A stretch of 64,000 nt of DNA, from NCBI RefSeq assembly GCF_017873095.1, contig NZ_JAGGJU010000001.1, positions 654,159-718,158 of the forward strand, read 5' to 3'. How positions within the stretch are numbered: the first letter of the stretch is position 1; each line of letters begins with the position of its first letter. Positions 15,015-23,739 of this stretch are shown in pieces. The notes under the pieces were generated by a model that searched no databases, was not told the origin of the DNA, and saw only the letters and a program-made list of their open reading frames with translations. A program made the translations under genes and the position numbers. Source of the DNA: Heterorhizobium halophytocola. GTDB taxonomy: Bacteria; Pseudomonadota; Alphaproteobacteria; Rhizobiales; Rhizobiaceae.

Positions 15015-17066
15015 ATGACAGCAATCAGCAGCAATGATCCCCTTCTCCAGCCCTTTAAGCTGAAGCACCTGACGCTCAAGAACCGGTTGATGTCGACCGC
15101 CCACGAGCCTGCCTATTCCGAAGGCGGCATGCCGACCGATCGCTACAGGCTCTATCACCGCGAAAAGGCCAAGGGCGGCATCGCGCTCACCATGACGGCG
15201 GGATCGGCGGTCGTCTCTTCAGATTCGCCACCGGCCTTCGGCAACCTGCATGCCTATCGCGACGAGATCGTGCCATGGCTGAAGGCGCTTGCCGACGACT
15301 GTCACGAGTTCGGCGCCGCCGTGATGATCCAGTTGACCCATCTGGGGCGCCGCACCGGATGGAGCAAGGGCGACTGGCTGCCGGTGCTCGCCCCCTCCCC
15401 GATCCGCGAGCCGGCCCACCGCGCCTTCCCGAAGGAGGCCGAGGATTGGGATCTCGACCGTATCGTCAAGGATTATGCAGACGCCGCCGCCCGCATGCAG
15501 GCAGCCGGCCTCGACGGCATCGAGATCGAAGCCTATGGTCACCTGCTCGACAGCTTCTGGTCGCCCGCGACCAATCATCGCGATGACGAATACGGCGGCT
15601 CGCTGGACAACCGCATGCGCTTTTCCAATCGTGTCATCGATGCCGTGCGAGAGGCGGTCGGGCCGGATTTCATCGTCGGCCTGCGGCTGGTGGCCGATGA
15701 AGACTGGAGCAAGGGGCTTTCCAAAAAGGAGGGCATCGACATCGCCGGCCGCTATGCGCGTTCGGGCAAGGTCGACTTCCTCAACGTCATTCGCGGCCAT
15801 ATCGACCATGACGCGGCGCTGAACGACGTCATTCCGATCCAGGGCATGCGCTCTGCCCCGCATCTCGACTTTGCCGGCGACGTGCGCCAGGCGGCGGGCA
15901 TTCCGGTCTTCCACGCAGCCCGGATCGGCGACGTTGCAACCGCCCGCCATGCGATCGCCGAAGGCAAGCTCGACATGGTCGGCATGACCCGACCGCATAT
16001 CGCAGACCCGCATATCGCCAACAAGGTGATGCGCGGCGCAGAAGCGTCGATCCGGCCCTGCGTCGGCGCCACCTACTGTCTCGACCGCATCTACGAAGGC
16101 GGCGAAGCGCTCTGCATCCACAACGCGGCCACCGGGCGCGAGGGCGAACTGCCGCACGATATCGAAAGGGCGGAAAAGTCGCGCAGAGCGGTCGTCGTCG
16201 GCGCCGGCCCGGCGGGACTGGAAGCTGCCCGGGTGCTTGCCGAGCGCGGACATCAGGTCATTGTTCTTGAAGCAACCGGCGATGCTGGCGGCCAGATCAA
16301 CCTTTTGGTCCGCAATCCCCGCCGCCGCGAGATGGTCGGCATCACCGACTGGCGCCTGTCGGAGCTGGAGCGTCTCGGGGTCGAGATCCGCTACAACACC
16401 TATGCCGAGGCTGCGGACGTTCTGGCGCTGGCGCCGGACCTTGTGGTCGTCGCCACCGGAGGTTTCGCGCAGTCCCCGAGCCTGGAGGCTGGCGAAGAAC
16501 TGGTGACCTCTTCCTGGGACATTCTCTCCGGCACGGTGAAACCGTCGGGGCCCGTGCTGCTGTTCGACGACAATGGCGGCCATCCCGGCATGTCGGCGGC
16601 GGAGGTCATCGCGACGAGCGGTGCAGAGCTCGAACTGGTCTCGCCCGAGCGTTTCTTCGCGCCCGAAATGGGCGGAATGAACCACGTGCCCTACGCCAAG
16701 GTTTTCGCAGAGAAGAATGTCCGGGTGACGATCAACACCCGGCTCGTCTCTGTCCGCCGGGAAGGAAACGGTCTCGTTGCCGTGCTCGGCAGCGACTATT
16801 CCGCCTCGACGCTCACCGAACGGCGGGTCGCACAGGTCGTGGTGGAGCACGGCACGGTTGCCAATACGGATGTCTATCTGGAGATGAAGGCCGGATCGCG
16901 CAATCTGGGGGCCGTCGACTACAAGGCCCTGATCGGTCGTCGTATGCCCCTTCCACTGAAGAACGAAGCGGGCGGTTACGACCTTATCCGCATCGGCGAC
17001 GCGATCTCCGGCCGCAACATTCACGCCGCGATCTACGACGCCCTGCGCTACTGCACGCTGCTGTAA
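15015..17066 (+). CDS. NADH:flavin oxidoreductase / N-demethylase-like protein (OYE-TMADH family)
   Basis: A 683-residue two-part flavoprotein. Residues 1-370 form an old-yellow-enzyme (TIM barrel) domain with QPFKLKHLTLKNRLMSTAHEP, VMIQLTHLGRR and YGGSLDNRMRF. Cysteines in RPCVGATYCLDRIYEGGEALCIHNA near 340-365 match the 4Fe-4S loop of the trimethylamine dehydrogenase/2,4-dienoyl-CoA reductase group. Residues 385-683 form an FAD/NAD domain starting AVVVGAGPAGLEAARVLAERG. Close relatives demethylate N-methylproline in stachydrine catabolism, together with a Rieske oxygenase and reductase, which are also present here. The start ATG 15015 has a weak ribosome site. Oxidative N-demethylation of a pathway intermediate is the inferred role. 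Confidence 0.82.
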   Translation: MTAISSNDPLLQPFKLKHLTLKNRLMSTAHEPAYSEGGMPTDRYRLYHREKAKGGIALTMTAGSAVVSSDSPPAFGNLHAYRDEIVPWLKALADDCHEFGAAVMIQLTHLGRRTGWSKGDWLPVLAPSPIREPAHRAFPKEAEDWDLDRIVKDYADAAARMQAAGLDGIEIEAYGHLLDSFWSPATNHRDDEYGGSLDNRMRFSNRVIDAVREAVGPDFIVGLRLVADEDWSKGLSKKEGIDIAGRYARSGKVDFLNVIRGHIDHDAALNDVIPIQGMRSAPHLDFAGDVRQAAGIPVFHAARIGDVATARHAIAEGKLDMVGMTRPHIADPHIANKVMRGAEASIRPCVGATYCLDRIYEGGEALCIHNAATGREGELPHDIERAEKSRRAVVVGAGPAGLEAARVLAERGHQVIVLEATGDAGGQINLLVRNPRRREMVGITDWRLSELERLGVEIRYNTYAEAADVLALAPDLVVVATGGFAQSPSLEAGEELVTSSWDILSGTVKPSGPVLLFDDNGGHPGMSAAEVIATSGAELELVSPERFFAPEMGGMNHVPYAKVFAEKNVRVTINTRLVSVRREGNGLVAVLGSDYSASTLTERRVAQVVVEHGTVANTDVYLEMKAGSRNLGAVDYKALIGRRMPLPLKNEAGGYDLIRIGDAISGRNIHAAIYDALRYCTLL

Positions 17067-17083
17067 CGGTGGACAAAGAAAAA

Positions 17084-17111
17084 GGGAGCCGGCCGCCGCG
17101 CCCGCTCCCCT
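17084..17111. terminator. Hairpin between the convergent OYE-type gene and minE
   Basis: GGGAGC (17084-17089) pairs with GCTCCC (17104-17109), preceded by AAAAA on the plus strand. It lies in the 74-bp gap between two convergent genes. It would work best for the minus (min) transcript, which reads out into T residues. Confidence 0.55.
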
Positions 17112-17140
17112 TCACCTCGAATACTTAAGAGGATGGCGGT

Positions 17141-17401
17141 TCAGGCCGCCATTCTCGCTGCGTTGAGCGGAAGCTCCACGTCGATCTCCAGGACCGAAAC
17201 ATGTTCGTCGCGATCCATGGTCACCTTCACCTTGTCGGCGTCGAGTTCGACATGCTTGGCGATGACGGCGAGGATTTCCTCGCGCAGGATCGCCACGAGG
17301 TCGGACTCGACCGAAGCACGCTCATGGGCAAGCAGGACCTGAAGCCTTTCTCGCGCCATCGGCGCGGAACTCTGCTTGCGGAACCGGTCGAAAATGCTCA
17401 T
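17141..17401 (-). CDS. minE: Cell division topological specificity factor MinE
   Basis: An 86-residue MinE. The N-terminal anti-MinCD segment includes [14 protein letters not shown] (residues 16-29), and the dimerising topological domain includes [20 protein letters not shown]. It stimulates MinD ATPase and restricts the MinC inhibitor to the cell poles so that the Z ring forms at midcell. The start overlaps the minD stop by 4 bases (ATGA). It is the last gene of minC-minD-minE. Length and sequence are typical of rhizobia. Confidence 0.97.
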   Translation of the reverse strand: MSIFDRFRKQSSAPMARERLQVLLAHERASVESDLVAILREEILAVIAKHVELDADKVKVTMDRDEHVSVLEIDVELPLNAARMAA

Positions 17402-18213
17402 GCAGCCCTCCGCGAGAACATCTTGCCGAAGAGACCACGCTTTTCCCCGGGGATCGTGACGGGAATGTCCTCGCCGGCGAGGCGCTGGGCTGCTTCGAAA
17501 TAGGCCTGTGCGGGAACGCTGCGCGGATCGGCAAGCGTCACCGGTGCGCCGACATTGGATGCCTTCAGCACGTCCATGCTTTCCGGCACGATGCCGAGCA
17601 GCGGGATGGACAGGATTTCCAGAACGTCTTCGACCTTGAGCATGTCGCCGCGCTGGGCGCGGTTGATGTCGTAGCGCGTCAGCAGCAGGTGCTTTTCGAC
17701 CCGCTCGCCGCGCTCGGCCTTCAGCGTCTTGGAATCCAGCAGACCGATGATGCGGTCGGAGTCACGCACCGAAGAGACTTCCGGATTGGTGACGATGACG
17801 GCGGTGTCGGCATGACGCATGGCAAGCGTCGCGCCGCGCTCGATACCGGCCGGGCTGTCGCAGATGATCCAGTCGAAATAGCGCTTCAGTTCGGTGATAA
17901 CCGCATCCACGCCTTCGGCCGTCAGATTGTCCTTGTCGCGCGTCTGGGAGGCCGGCAGCAGGAACAGCGTCTCGAGCCGCTTGTCGCGGATCAGCGCCTG
18001 CTGCAGCTTGGCGTCACCCTGGATGACGTTGACCAGATCGTAGACGACGCGGCGCTCGGCGCCCATCACCAGATCGAGATTGCGAAGGCCGACGTCGAAA
18101 TCGACGACGGCGACACGTTCGCCTCGTTGTGCGAGAGCGGCGCCAAGAGCGGCAGTGGAGGTCGTTTTGCCAACCCCACCTTTGCCCGACGTCACGACGA
18201 TTACCTTCCCCAT
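17398..18213 (-). CDS. minD: Septum site-determining ATPase MinD
   Basis: A 271-residue deviant-Walker-A ATPase: [23 protein letters not shown] at the N-terminus (signature Lys in KGGVGKTT), [14 protein letters not shown] and [15 protein letters not shown]. The C-terminus ends in a basic, membrane-targeting amphipathic helix ([14 protein letters not shown]). It recruits MinC to the membrane and is cycled by MinE. ATG 18213 is preferred over ATG 18219 because AGGAG sits about 7 bases from the former and too close to the latter. It overlaps minE by 4 bases and follows minC after 36 bases. Confidence 0.97.
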   Translation of the reverse strand: MGKVIVVTSGKGGVGKTTSTAALGAALAQRGERVAVVDFDVGLRNLDLVMGAERRVVYDLVNVIQGDAKLQQALIRDKRLETLFLLPASQTRDKDNLTAEGVDAVITELKRYFDWIICDSPAGIERGATLAMRHADTAVIVTNPEVSSVRDSDRIIGLLDSKTLKAERGERVEKHLLLTRYDINRAQRGDMLKVEDVLEILSIPLLGIVPESMDVLKASNVGAPVTLADPRSVPAQAYFEAAQRLAGEDIPVTIPGEKRGLFGKMFSRRAA

Positions 18214-18249
18214 ATTCATCTCCTGTCTAGGTCCTATCGCTCATTGGGT

Positions 18250-19011
18250 TCACATCATTTTCTCGACCATGATCGCGTCGTTCTCGAGCCAGAGCTGAAC
18301 GGGTTTCCCCCTCAGGTCCGGATCCATGTCGTCGGCCATCTTGTAGATGCCGTCGATCGCGATCAGTTCGGATTCGAATTTGCGGCAGAATATCCGCGCG
18401 TCGCTGTTGCCCACGGCACCCGCCATCGCCCGGCCACGAAGCGCGCCGTAGATATGGACGGAACCGCCGGCAATCACTTCGGCACCGGATGCGACGGATC
18501 CGATCACCGTGATATCGCCTTCGGCAAAGATCACCGATTGGCCCGAGCGCACCGGCTCGCGAATGACGAGCGATGCGGCACCCTGGCGCGTTTCGGTGGC
18601 GACCGCCGCCGGGGCGGCCGGTTCGACCTTCGCCGGCGCGGCTTCAGTCGCCTCGCCTGCCGACGCTTCGTCGGCCTGCGGGACCTCGTAGTCGGCAGCC
18701 GGTCTTCCGCCCTTCAGGGCAGGCGGCATGCCGGGCTCGACCAGCGACGGACGCCCGCCTTCGATGCCCATGATCGAGACATTGCGCTTGGCCAGTTCGG
18801 CCAGCAATTCCTTCAACTGCGGACGATCGACCTTCAGGTCGGAAACGTCCAGCACCACCGGGCGACCGAGGAAGAACCCGGCCGAACGCGCCGCCAGATC
18901 ATCCAGGCGGACGAGCCAGTCGTCAAACGGCAGATCCGGCGCCAGCACGACGGCGAGGAAGGATCGTCCCTTGATTCGGATGGAGCGGTTGTCGGTTAGC
19001 ACTTTGGTCAT
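18250..19011 (-). CDS. minC: Septum site-determining protein MinC
   Basis: A 253-residue MinC with an N-terminal FtsZ-inhibiting domain (IRIKGRSFLAVVLAP...VVLDVSDLKV), an Ala/Glu-rich linker near residues 110-145 and a C-terminal beta-helix dimer domain (VIFAEGDITVIGSVASGAEVIAGGSVHIYGALRGRA), which carries the MinD-binding surface. It is the first gene of the min operon, starting at ATG 19011. A perfect TTAA-N7-TTAA CtrA-type box lies 43-58 bp upstream. These are cell-division housekeeping genes and seem unrelated to the flanking catabolic genes. Confidence 0.96.
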   Translation of the reverse strand: MTKVLTDNRSIRIKGRSFLAVVLAPDLPFDDWLVRLDDLAARSAGFFLGRPVVLDVSDLKVDRPQLKELLAELAKRNVSIMGIEGGRPSLVEPGMPPALKGGRPAADYEVPQADEASAGEATEAAPAKVEPAAPAAVATETRQGAASLVIREPVRSGQSVIFAEGDITVIGSVASGAEVIAGGSVHIYGALRGRAMAGAVGNSDARIFCRKFESELIAIDGIYKMADDMDPDLRGKPVQLWLENDAIMVEKMM

Positions 19012-19053
19012 CTACGTTAACAAATCGTTGCCCAAGGGGTACGTCGGCCATGG

Positions 19054-19069
19054 TTAACGATTAGTTAAC
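19054..19069. promoter_or_regulatory. CtrA-type binding site upstream of minC
   Basis: TTAACGATTAGTTAAC at 19054-19069 matches the full CtrA box (TTAA-N7-TTAA) and is also a dyad of GTTAAC. A further half site, GTTAAC, occurs at 19016-19021. CtrA control of min genes is reported in Sinorhizobium, which fits. The site lies 43 bp upstream of the minC ATG. Confidence 0.7.
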
Positions 19070-19204
19070 ATCAAGCTTGTTCGAGGCTTGTTATTCAGAA
19101 AATGGGACCATTAAGTGGCCCGAAATTTCTCTCCAAAACTTTCGCTGTGATCGGGGCCGCAACCGCACGCTGCAGGACGCGTCGGTTACGCCGTCACAGC
19201 ACAC

Positions 19205-19237
19205 AAAAAAGGGGCTGCTCCAGGGCAGGAGCAGCCC
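19205..19237 (-). terminator. Rho-independent terminator of the nitrilase-Rieske-reductase operon
   Basis: A perfect 10-bp stem (19212-19221 with 19228-19237) around a 6-base loop reads into TTTTTT on the minus strand. It lies 25 bases after the reductase stop codon. Confidence 0.88.
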
Positions 19238-19261
19238 AGTCGGGCCGGTATGATGGGGAGA

Positions 19262-20227
19262 TCAAAGGTCGAGGACCAGCCGATCGGATTTCGCACCGGA
19301 GCAGCAGATCAGCATGGTCCGGTTCGTCGCCTTTTCACGATCCGACAGGATCTTGTCGCGATGATCGGGGACGCCCTCCAGCACGCGGGTCTCGCAGGTT
19401 CCGCAAACGCCTTCCATGCAGGAGCGCGGAACGAACACGTCGTTGGCAAGCAGCACCTGCATGATCGACAGGCCGGGCGGTATCTCGAATTCGCGGCCGC
19501 TGCGTTGCAACTGCACGGTGAAGCCCCCGGCAAGCGCCGGCGCGACGCCGGAGAAATGTTCAAGATGGATCTGCTCGTCGGGCCAGCGGTTCGTCGCCGA
19601 CCGGAAGGCATCGAGCATGATCTCGGGGCCGCAGGCATAAAGCTGTGCATAAGCCGGCGCACCGGCCAGAACCGTGGGGAGGTCGAGCGGCGCACCACCG
19701 TGTTCGTCGTCGAAATGGAAGAACACCCGCCCGGGTTTGGCCGCTTCGAGCGCTTTGAGCTCGGTGACGAATGCGGCGCGCGCCCTGCTGCGCGCGGCAA
19801 AATGCAGCTGCCATTTCTTTCGCCGGGCCTCCAGCCGCTGGATCATCGAGTAGATCGGGGTAATGCCGATGCCACCGGCAACCAGCACGCTCAGGGCGGC
19901 CTGCTCCACCAGCTTGAAATGGTTGGCCGGCGGGCGGATCTGCAGCCGGTCACCTTCTGCCAGGTTTTCGCACATGAAGGCGGATCCGCCGCGGCTCTTC
20001 GGGTCCCGGTTGACGGCGATCACATAGCGATCGCGCTCGTCATTGCCGTTGACGAGGGAATACGAACGCCAGTCAACGCCTGGAACATTGACGGCGATGT
20101 GAGCGCCGGCGGAGGTCGGCGGCAGTTCACCGCCATGGAGCGCCCGGAACTCGAAGGCACGGATGGTGTCGGCGGCATTCCGGACGGAATGGACGACGAC
20201 GTCGATCGTCTCTGGTTCGGTCATCAT
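19262..20227 (-). CDS. PDR/VanB-family oxidoreductase (Rieske oxygenase reductase)
   Basis: A 321-residue three-domain reductase: a flavin domain with RSYSLVNGNDERDRYVIAV, an NAD domain with LVAGGIGITPIYSMIQRL, and a C-terminal plant-type 2Fe-2S ferredoxin with PRSCMEGVCGTCETRVLEG. This order (FMN-NAD-2Fe2S) is that of phthalate dioxygenase reductase and VanB. It passes electrons from NADH to the Rieske oxygenase encoded 66 bases upstream. The ATG at 20227 is taken (20224 is equally possible); no clear ribosome site is visible. A hairpin in the intergenic gap may lower its expression relative to the oxygenase. It is the last gene of a three-gene operon. Confidence 0.92.
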   Translation of the reverse strand: MMTEPETIDVVVHSVRNAADTIRAFEFRALHGGELPPTSAGAHIAVNVPGVDWRSYSLVNGNDERDRYVIAVNRDPKSRGGSAFMCENLAEGDRLQIRPPANHFKLVEQAALSVLVAGGIGITPIYSMIQRLEARRKKWQLHFAARSRARAAFVTELKALEAAKPGRVFFHFDDEHGGAPLDLPTVLAGAPAYAQLYACGPEIMLDAFRSATNRWPDEQIHLEHFSGVAPALAGGFTVQLQRSGREFEIPPGLSIMQVLLANDVFVPRSCMEGVCGTCETRVLEGVPDHRDKILSDREKATNRTMLICCSGAKSDRLVLDL

Positions 20228-20254
20228 GGCAGCACGCAAAGATTGGAGATTGGA

Positions 20255-20280
20255 TGCCGCACCCGGTCATGGGTGCGGCA
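20255..20280 (-). other. Intercistronic hairpin between Rieske oxygenase and reductase genes
   Basis: A perfect 10-bp stem (20255-20264 with 20271-20280) with a 6-base loop and no T tract. It may stabilise the upstream oxygenase mRNA or reduce read-through to the reductase. Confidence 0.5.
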
Positions 20281-20293
20281 GTGCGTTTTCGGA

Positions 20294-21625
20294 TTACTCC
20301 GCAGCGTCGCGGATTTTCGGCTTGTAGCCCTTGGCGATCGCCATGCGCTCCTCGTAGCCTTCCAGCCAGTCGGTGCCATAGGGCACGATCATGTCGCCGC
20401 CGCGTGCATCACGGCAGAGTTCCGGCTCGGCGACGACACGCGGCAGGGTGCCCTCGGCGGCAAAGGCCTTGGCCGCATCCAGCAATTCCTTGCGGGTGAC
20501 GATCACCATGCGGTCGGACGATGCCAGGTGCTCCATGGTCCGGTCGACGATCTTGTCCATGCTCTCCTGAATGGCCTGGTCCTGCAGCGGCACGCCGACA
20601 ATGCCGGTATAGCTGCCGCCGGAGCGCTGCCATTCCCGGTCGATGTCGTAGTCGTTACCCCAGTTCTTCGCCGAGCGAAATCGGCCCTGCCAGTCGGTGG
20701 TGCGCGGCAGGTAGTCGAGCGGACGGGCAAGACCCGGGATGATCTCGCCGTCGGCATAGCGCATCGCCTTCTGCCGGCCTTCGGCGCGGGTCAGGTCGAT
20801 GTTGAAGATCATGCAGTTCTCGTCGTCGATCGGGACCCAGGCATTGACCGAGACATTGCTCTCCAGCCTGTTCGACGGATAGGTGACCCAGAACGGGAAG
20901 ATGAAGCAGGCGAAGCGATGATGTTCCTCGCCCTCGAAGGCATCACGCTGCGCCGAGTACATGGTTCCGAAGGGCATGACCGAGACATTGATCTTCGGCG
21001 CCTTCTCGGTGACGGTGAAGCGTTCCGGATCGTTCAAGTCGAGCCGGTCGCCATCGACGCCGCCGACATGTAGGAAGCCCAGATGCGAGGTGTCGATATC
21101 GCCTTCCAGCGCCTGCAGCCAGTTGCACTCGCGCTGGGTAAGCGCAATGTTGCGGTCGTCGCCCTGGCCCATGATCGCTTCGATATCGGGCAGTTGCGGC
21201 GGATTCTCCTGCTCCTTGCCCATGTAGATGAAGACGATGCCGGCACGCTCCTGAACCCTGTAGGCCTTGGCCTTGATGCCGGCCGGAAAGCGGGTCTTGT
21301 CGGGCAGGTTCGGCTGGTCGAGGCAATTGCCCTCGACGTCGAACTTCCAGCCGTGATAAGCGCAGCGAATGCCGCCTTCCTCGTTGCGGCCGAAGAAGAA
21401 CGAGGCGCAGCGGTGCGGACAACGGTGGTCGAGAATGCCGGCATTGCCGTCGGAATCGCGGAACGCGATCAGCTTCTCGCCCATCAACATCAGCCGCATC
21501 GGGTCGCCGTCTGCCTTGAGCTCGGAGGAGAGGCAGGCAGGCATCCAGAACTGGCGGATGAATTCGCCCATCAGCGTCCCGGGTCCAATGCGGGTGAGCT
21601 GTTCGTTTTCCTCTGCAGTGATCAT
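20294..21625 (-). CDS. Rieske non-heme iron oxygenase, alpha subunit (phthalate-dioxygenase type)
   Basis: A 443-residue oxygenase. The Rieske centre ligands are Cys69-X-His71 and Cys88-X2-His91 (CPH...CAYHGW). The mononuclear iron ligands are Asp178, His181 and His186 in EGDIDTSHLGFLH. Length and motifs fit the phthalate 4,5-dioxygenase/VanA group, which carries out ring hydroxylation or O/N-demethylation. The start ATG 21625 has GGGAA upstream and lies 19 bases after the nitrilase stop. The reductase is the next gene. Given the OYE-type demethylase nearby, N-demethylation or hydroxylation of an N-heterocycle is the favoured inference. The substrate cannot be read from the sequence. Confidence 0.9.
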   Translation of the reverse strand: MITAEENEQLTRIGPGTLMGEFIRQFWMPACLSSELKADGDPMRLMLMGEKLIAFRDSDGNAGILDHRCPHRCASFFFGRNEEGGIRCAYHGWKFDVEGNCLDQPNLPDKTRFPAGIKAKAYRVQERAGIVFIYMGKEQENPPQLPDIEAIMGQGDDRNIALTQRECNWLQALEGDIDTSHLGFLHVGGVDGDRLDLNDPERFTVTEKAPKINVSVMPFGTMYSAQRDAFEGEEHHRFACFIFPFWVTYPSNRLESNVSVNAWVPIDDENCMIFNIDLTRAEGRQKAMRYADGEIIPGLARPLDYLPRTTDWQGRFRSAKNWGNDYDIDREWQRSGGSYTGIVGVPLQDQAIQESMDKIVDRTMEHLASSDRMVIVTRKELLDAAKAFAAEGTLPRVVAEPELCRDARGGDMIVPYGTDWLEGYEERMAIAKGYKPKIRDAAE

Positions 21626-21644
21626 GGTAATATTCCCTTTTATA

Positions 21645-22685
21645 TCAAAGTTCCTGCCGCTGGAGGACGCGGGTCTCTTCCAGATGCAAAATGGTCTTTT
21701 CGAGCAGCGAGGCCGTTTCGGAGACGGCCCCCATCGGGGTCTCTAGGAAGCCGTTGGCCGGATAGCCGCGCGCTGAAGCGTAGAACGGCGCATAGGCCTC
21801 GAAGCGATTGCGAATGATCGGATTGTGCGTGGTCGTGTCGGCCCGGCGCTCGGCGCGCAGCGCCTCGATGTCGATCATCGCGGTCACCGTTACGCTTTCT
21901 TCCGGTCCCTCGAGGATCGCCATCGTGTTGCCGCGATAGTCGATGATCTCGGAGCGTCCGCCGACGACCGAGGGATCGCGCGAAAAGCCGATATTGCCGG
22001 CAACATTGGCCGAGACGAGATAGGTCATGTTCTCGGCGGCGCGCGCCCGCTTGGTCGCTTCCTGCATGGCGGTCTTCTTCGAATTGGTCGGATGCAGGAT
22101 CACCTCGGCGCCCTGCATCATCATGATCCGGGCCACTTCCGGCACGTTGATCTCGCCGCAGGGGATCAGACAGAGGCGACCGAGCTCGGTTTCGACAACC
22201 GGAAAGATCTCGTCGAACGGCGTGTGGGCGAAATAGTCGTCCAGGAAGTCGTGCGGCGACGGGAAGGCCGCCGTGTTGATGCGCTTGTAGACGCAGACCA
22301 CCTCGCCCGTGCGGTCGATCAGGAAGGAGGAGTTGAAGTAGCGCCCCGGCCAGGCCGGATCCTTCTCGAACATGTTGCCGGCAATGAAGATGCCGCGTTC
22401 GCGTGCGATCTGTTGCAGGGCGGCGGTCTGCCAGCCGGGAATCTCGTCGCAGGCGCGCTCGATCCAGTCGGCCACCGGCATGTCGAGCGGAGGCCCCTGC
22501 ATGCCGAATTCCGGAAACACCACGAGGTCGGGCTTCTGGCCGGAAAGACAGGCGCTCTCCACCATATGGCGGAAATGCGCGAGATTGGCCTCGATGACCA
22601 ACCGCGCGGCAGCATTGTCCGGCGCGTCGACGGCGCGCCTGCTTTTCATCTGGATGCATGTGGCTCGCCACGGCTTGATCGTCAT
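21645..22685 (-). CDS. Carbon-nitrogen hydrolase family protein (nitrilase superfamily), paralogue 2
   Basis: A 346-residue paralogue of the protein at 13740-14771, nearly colinear with it: both open with TPWRATCIQM/KPWRATCIQM. Glu59 (FPEFGMQGPP) and Cys176 (IPCGEINVPEV) are present. The Lys motif reads YKRIN, so residue 135 is again Arg, with Lys at 134. It is the first gene of the operon with the Rieske oxygenase and reductase. Operator D lies 36 bp upstream of ATG 22685, and GGGGAA serves as ribosome site. The two paralogues probably act on different pathway amides. No signal peptide is seen. Confidence 0.84.
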   Translation of the reverse strand: MTIKPWRATCIQMKSRRAVDAPDNAAARLVIEANLAHFRHMVESACLSGQKPDLVVFPEFGMQGPPLDMPVADWIERACDEIPGWQTAALQQIARERGIFIAGNMFEKDPAWPGRYFNSSFLIDRTGEVVCVYKRINTAAFPSPHDFLDDYFAHTPFDEIFPVVETELGRLCLIPCGEINVPEVARIMMMQGAEVILHPTNSKKTAMQEATKRARAAENMTYLVSANVAGNIGFSRDPSVVGGRSEIIDYRGNTMAILEGPEESVTVTAMIDIEALRAERRADTTTHNPIIRNRFEAYAPFYASARGYPANGFLETPMGAVSETASLLEKTILHLEETRVLQRQEL

Positions 22686-22720
22686 CGGCGCATTCCCCTT
22701 GTATATTTATTGCACGCCAC

Positions 22721-22730
22721 TGGTATACCA
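22721..22730. promoter_or_regulatory. Regulon operator D (perfect TGGTATACCA)
   Basis: A perfect 10-bp palindrome TGGTATACCA, 36 bp upstream of the nitrilase-Rieske-reductase operon. It matches the TTGGTATACCAA type of operator used by FCD-GntR regulators such as UxuR/ExuR. Confidence 0.75.
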
Positions 22731-22844
22731 CTTGATATTAGACAAAACCTTCCGCTTTGCAAGAGCCCAGTTTTGTCGGCGCCACGGTTTTTCAACAGGT
22801 GGCGAGGTGAAATCCAGGATTGCAGACGCGCTCTGGGATTTAGT

Positions 22845-22854
22845 TGGAATACCA
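22845..22854. promoter_or_regulatory. Regulon operator E (TGGAATACCA)
   Basis: TGGAATACCA extends to TTGGAATACCAA with its flanks. It lies 115 bp upstream of the GntR-family gene and 124 bp from operator D, consistent with autoregulation. Confidence 0.7.
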
Positions 22855-22968
22855 ATAATATTCCCGCTGTGGGCCGAAGATAGACCGCTATGGTTTTTTG
22901 AGCGCTACTTCTGTATGCAGGACAAGAAAGGATGCTGAAAGAGCATCGCCAGAAGGATTGAATACAAT

Positions 22969-23652
22969 ATGTTGGCAGCAGTCGACCCACAACCCGTGTC
23001 CCCGGATGGCTCCGCCGAAGAGCCGCGCAACCTGACGCAGCACGTCTATGAGCGGCTGATCGAGATTCTGATTCTCGGAGAATTGCGCCCGGGAGACGTG
23101 ATCACCGAACGCAAGATGGCCGAGCGGCTGAACGCGTCGCGCACCCCGGTTCGCGAAGCGCTCGGCAGGCTCGAGGCCGAAGGGCTCGTCTACAAGCAGG
23201 CGAGCCGCGGCGTCACTGTCAGCCCGTTCTCGGCGGAGAAATTCATTGAGATTCTCAACATCCGCCAATTGCTCGAGGGAGAGGCAGCACGCCTGGCGGC
23301 CGGCAATATCGAAACAGCCGAGTTCGCCGAGATCCGCCGCCATCAGAGCGAACTGGCAACCATGAAGGACCCCAGCCTTGCCGATATCTGGCAGGCGGAC
23401 GACGTCTTGCACGGCGCGATCGCCAAGGCCTCTGGCAACGAGCTTCTCGCCAACATGATCCGCGACCTTCGCCGCCTCACGCATGTGTTTAATGCCTACC
23501 GTACCGCCGGTCGCAAGGGCTTTACCGCGCCCGACAGTGCTGCCCTGCTGAACGCACTGGAAGGCGGCGATGCCGCAGCCGCCCAGGCGGCCATGGTCGA
23601 GCATATCGCCGTGGTCAAGACAGAGATCCTCGACAAACTCGCCGGTCGATAG
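22969..23652 (+). CDS. GntR-family transcriptional regulator, FCD (FadR-type) ligand domain
   Basis: A 227-residue regulator. The winged helix spans about residues 22-90 (HVYERLIEILILGELRPGDVITERKMAERLNASRTPVREALGRLEAEGLV). It is followed by an all-helical FCD domain with Asp/His metal ligands in ADDVLHGAIAKASGN, LTHVFNAYR and MVEHIAVV. FCD regulators sense small acids or metabolites. It is the only dedicated regulator inside the 8-30 kb catabolic block, diverges from the nitrilase-Rieske operon, and has operators D and E in its 283-bp upstream gap. It is the obvious candidate to bind all eight TGGNATACCA dyads, probably as a repressor released by an intermediate. Confidence 0.92.
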   Translation: MLAAVDPQPVSPDGSAEEPRNLTQHVYERLIEILILGELRPGDVITERKMAERLNASRTPVREALGRLEAEGLVYKQASRGVTVSPFSAEKFIEILNIRQLLEGEAARLAAGNIETAEFAEIRRHQSELATMKDPSLADIWQADDVLHGAIAKASGNELLANMIRDLRRLTHVFNAYRTAGRKGFTAPDSAALLNALEGGDAAAAQAAMVEHIAVVKTEILDKLAGR

Positions 23653-23678
23653 GCCGATAGCGGCCTCCAACTGAAAGC

Positions 23679-23710
23679 AAAGGCGCCTTCCGTGACCGGA
23701 AGGTGCCTTT
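23679..23710. terminator. Bidirectional terminator between gntR and the cyclic amidohydrolase gene
   Basis: A 14-base inverted repeat (23679-23692 with 23697-23710, one G-T pair) lies in the 87-bp gap between convergent genes and ends in TTT on both strands. Confidence 0.75.
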
Positions 23711-23739
23711 CGATTTGCCTTTAGTGTCAGGCGGAGTTT

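Noticed and set aside
15219..17024. 601-codon minus-strand frame opposite the OYE-type gene
   Set aside because: The plus strand encodes an unmistakable OYE/FAD protein; the antisense frame has no recognisable domain.
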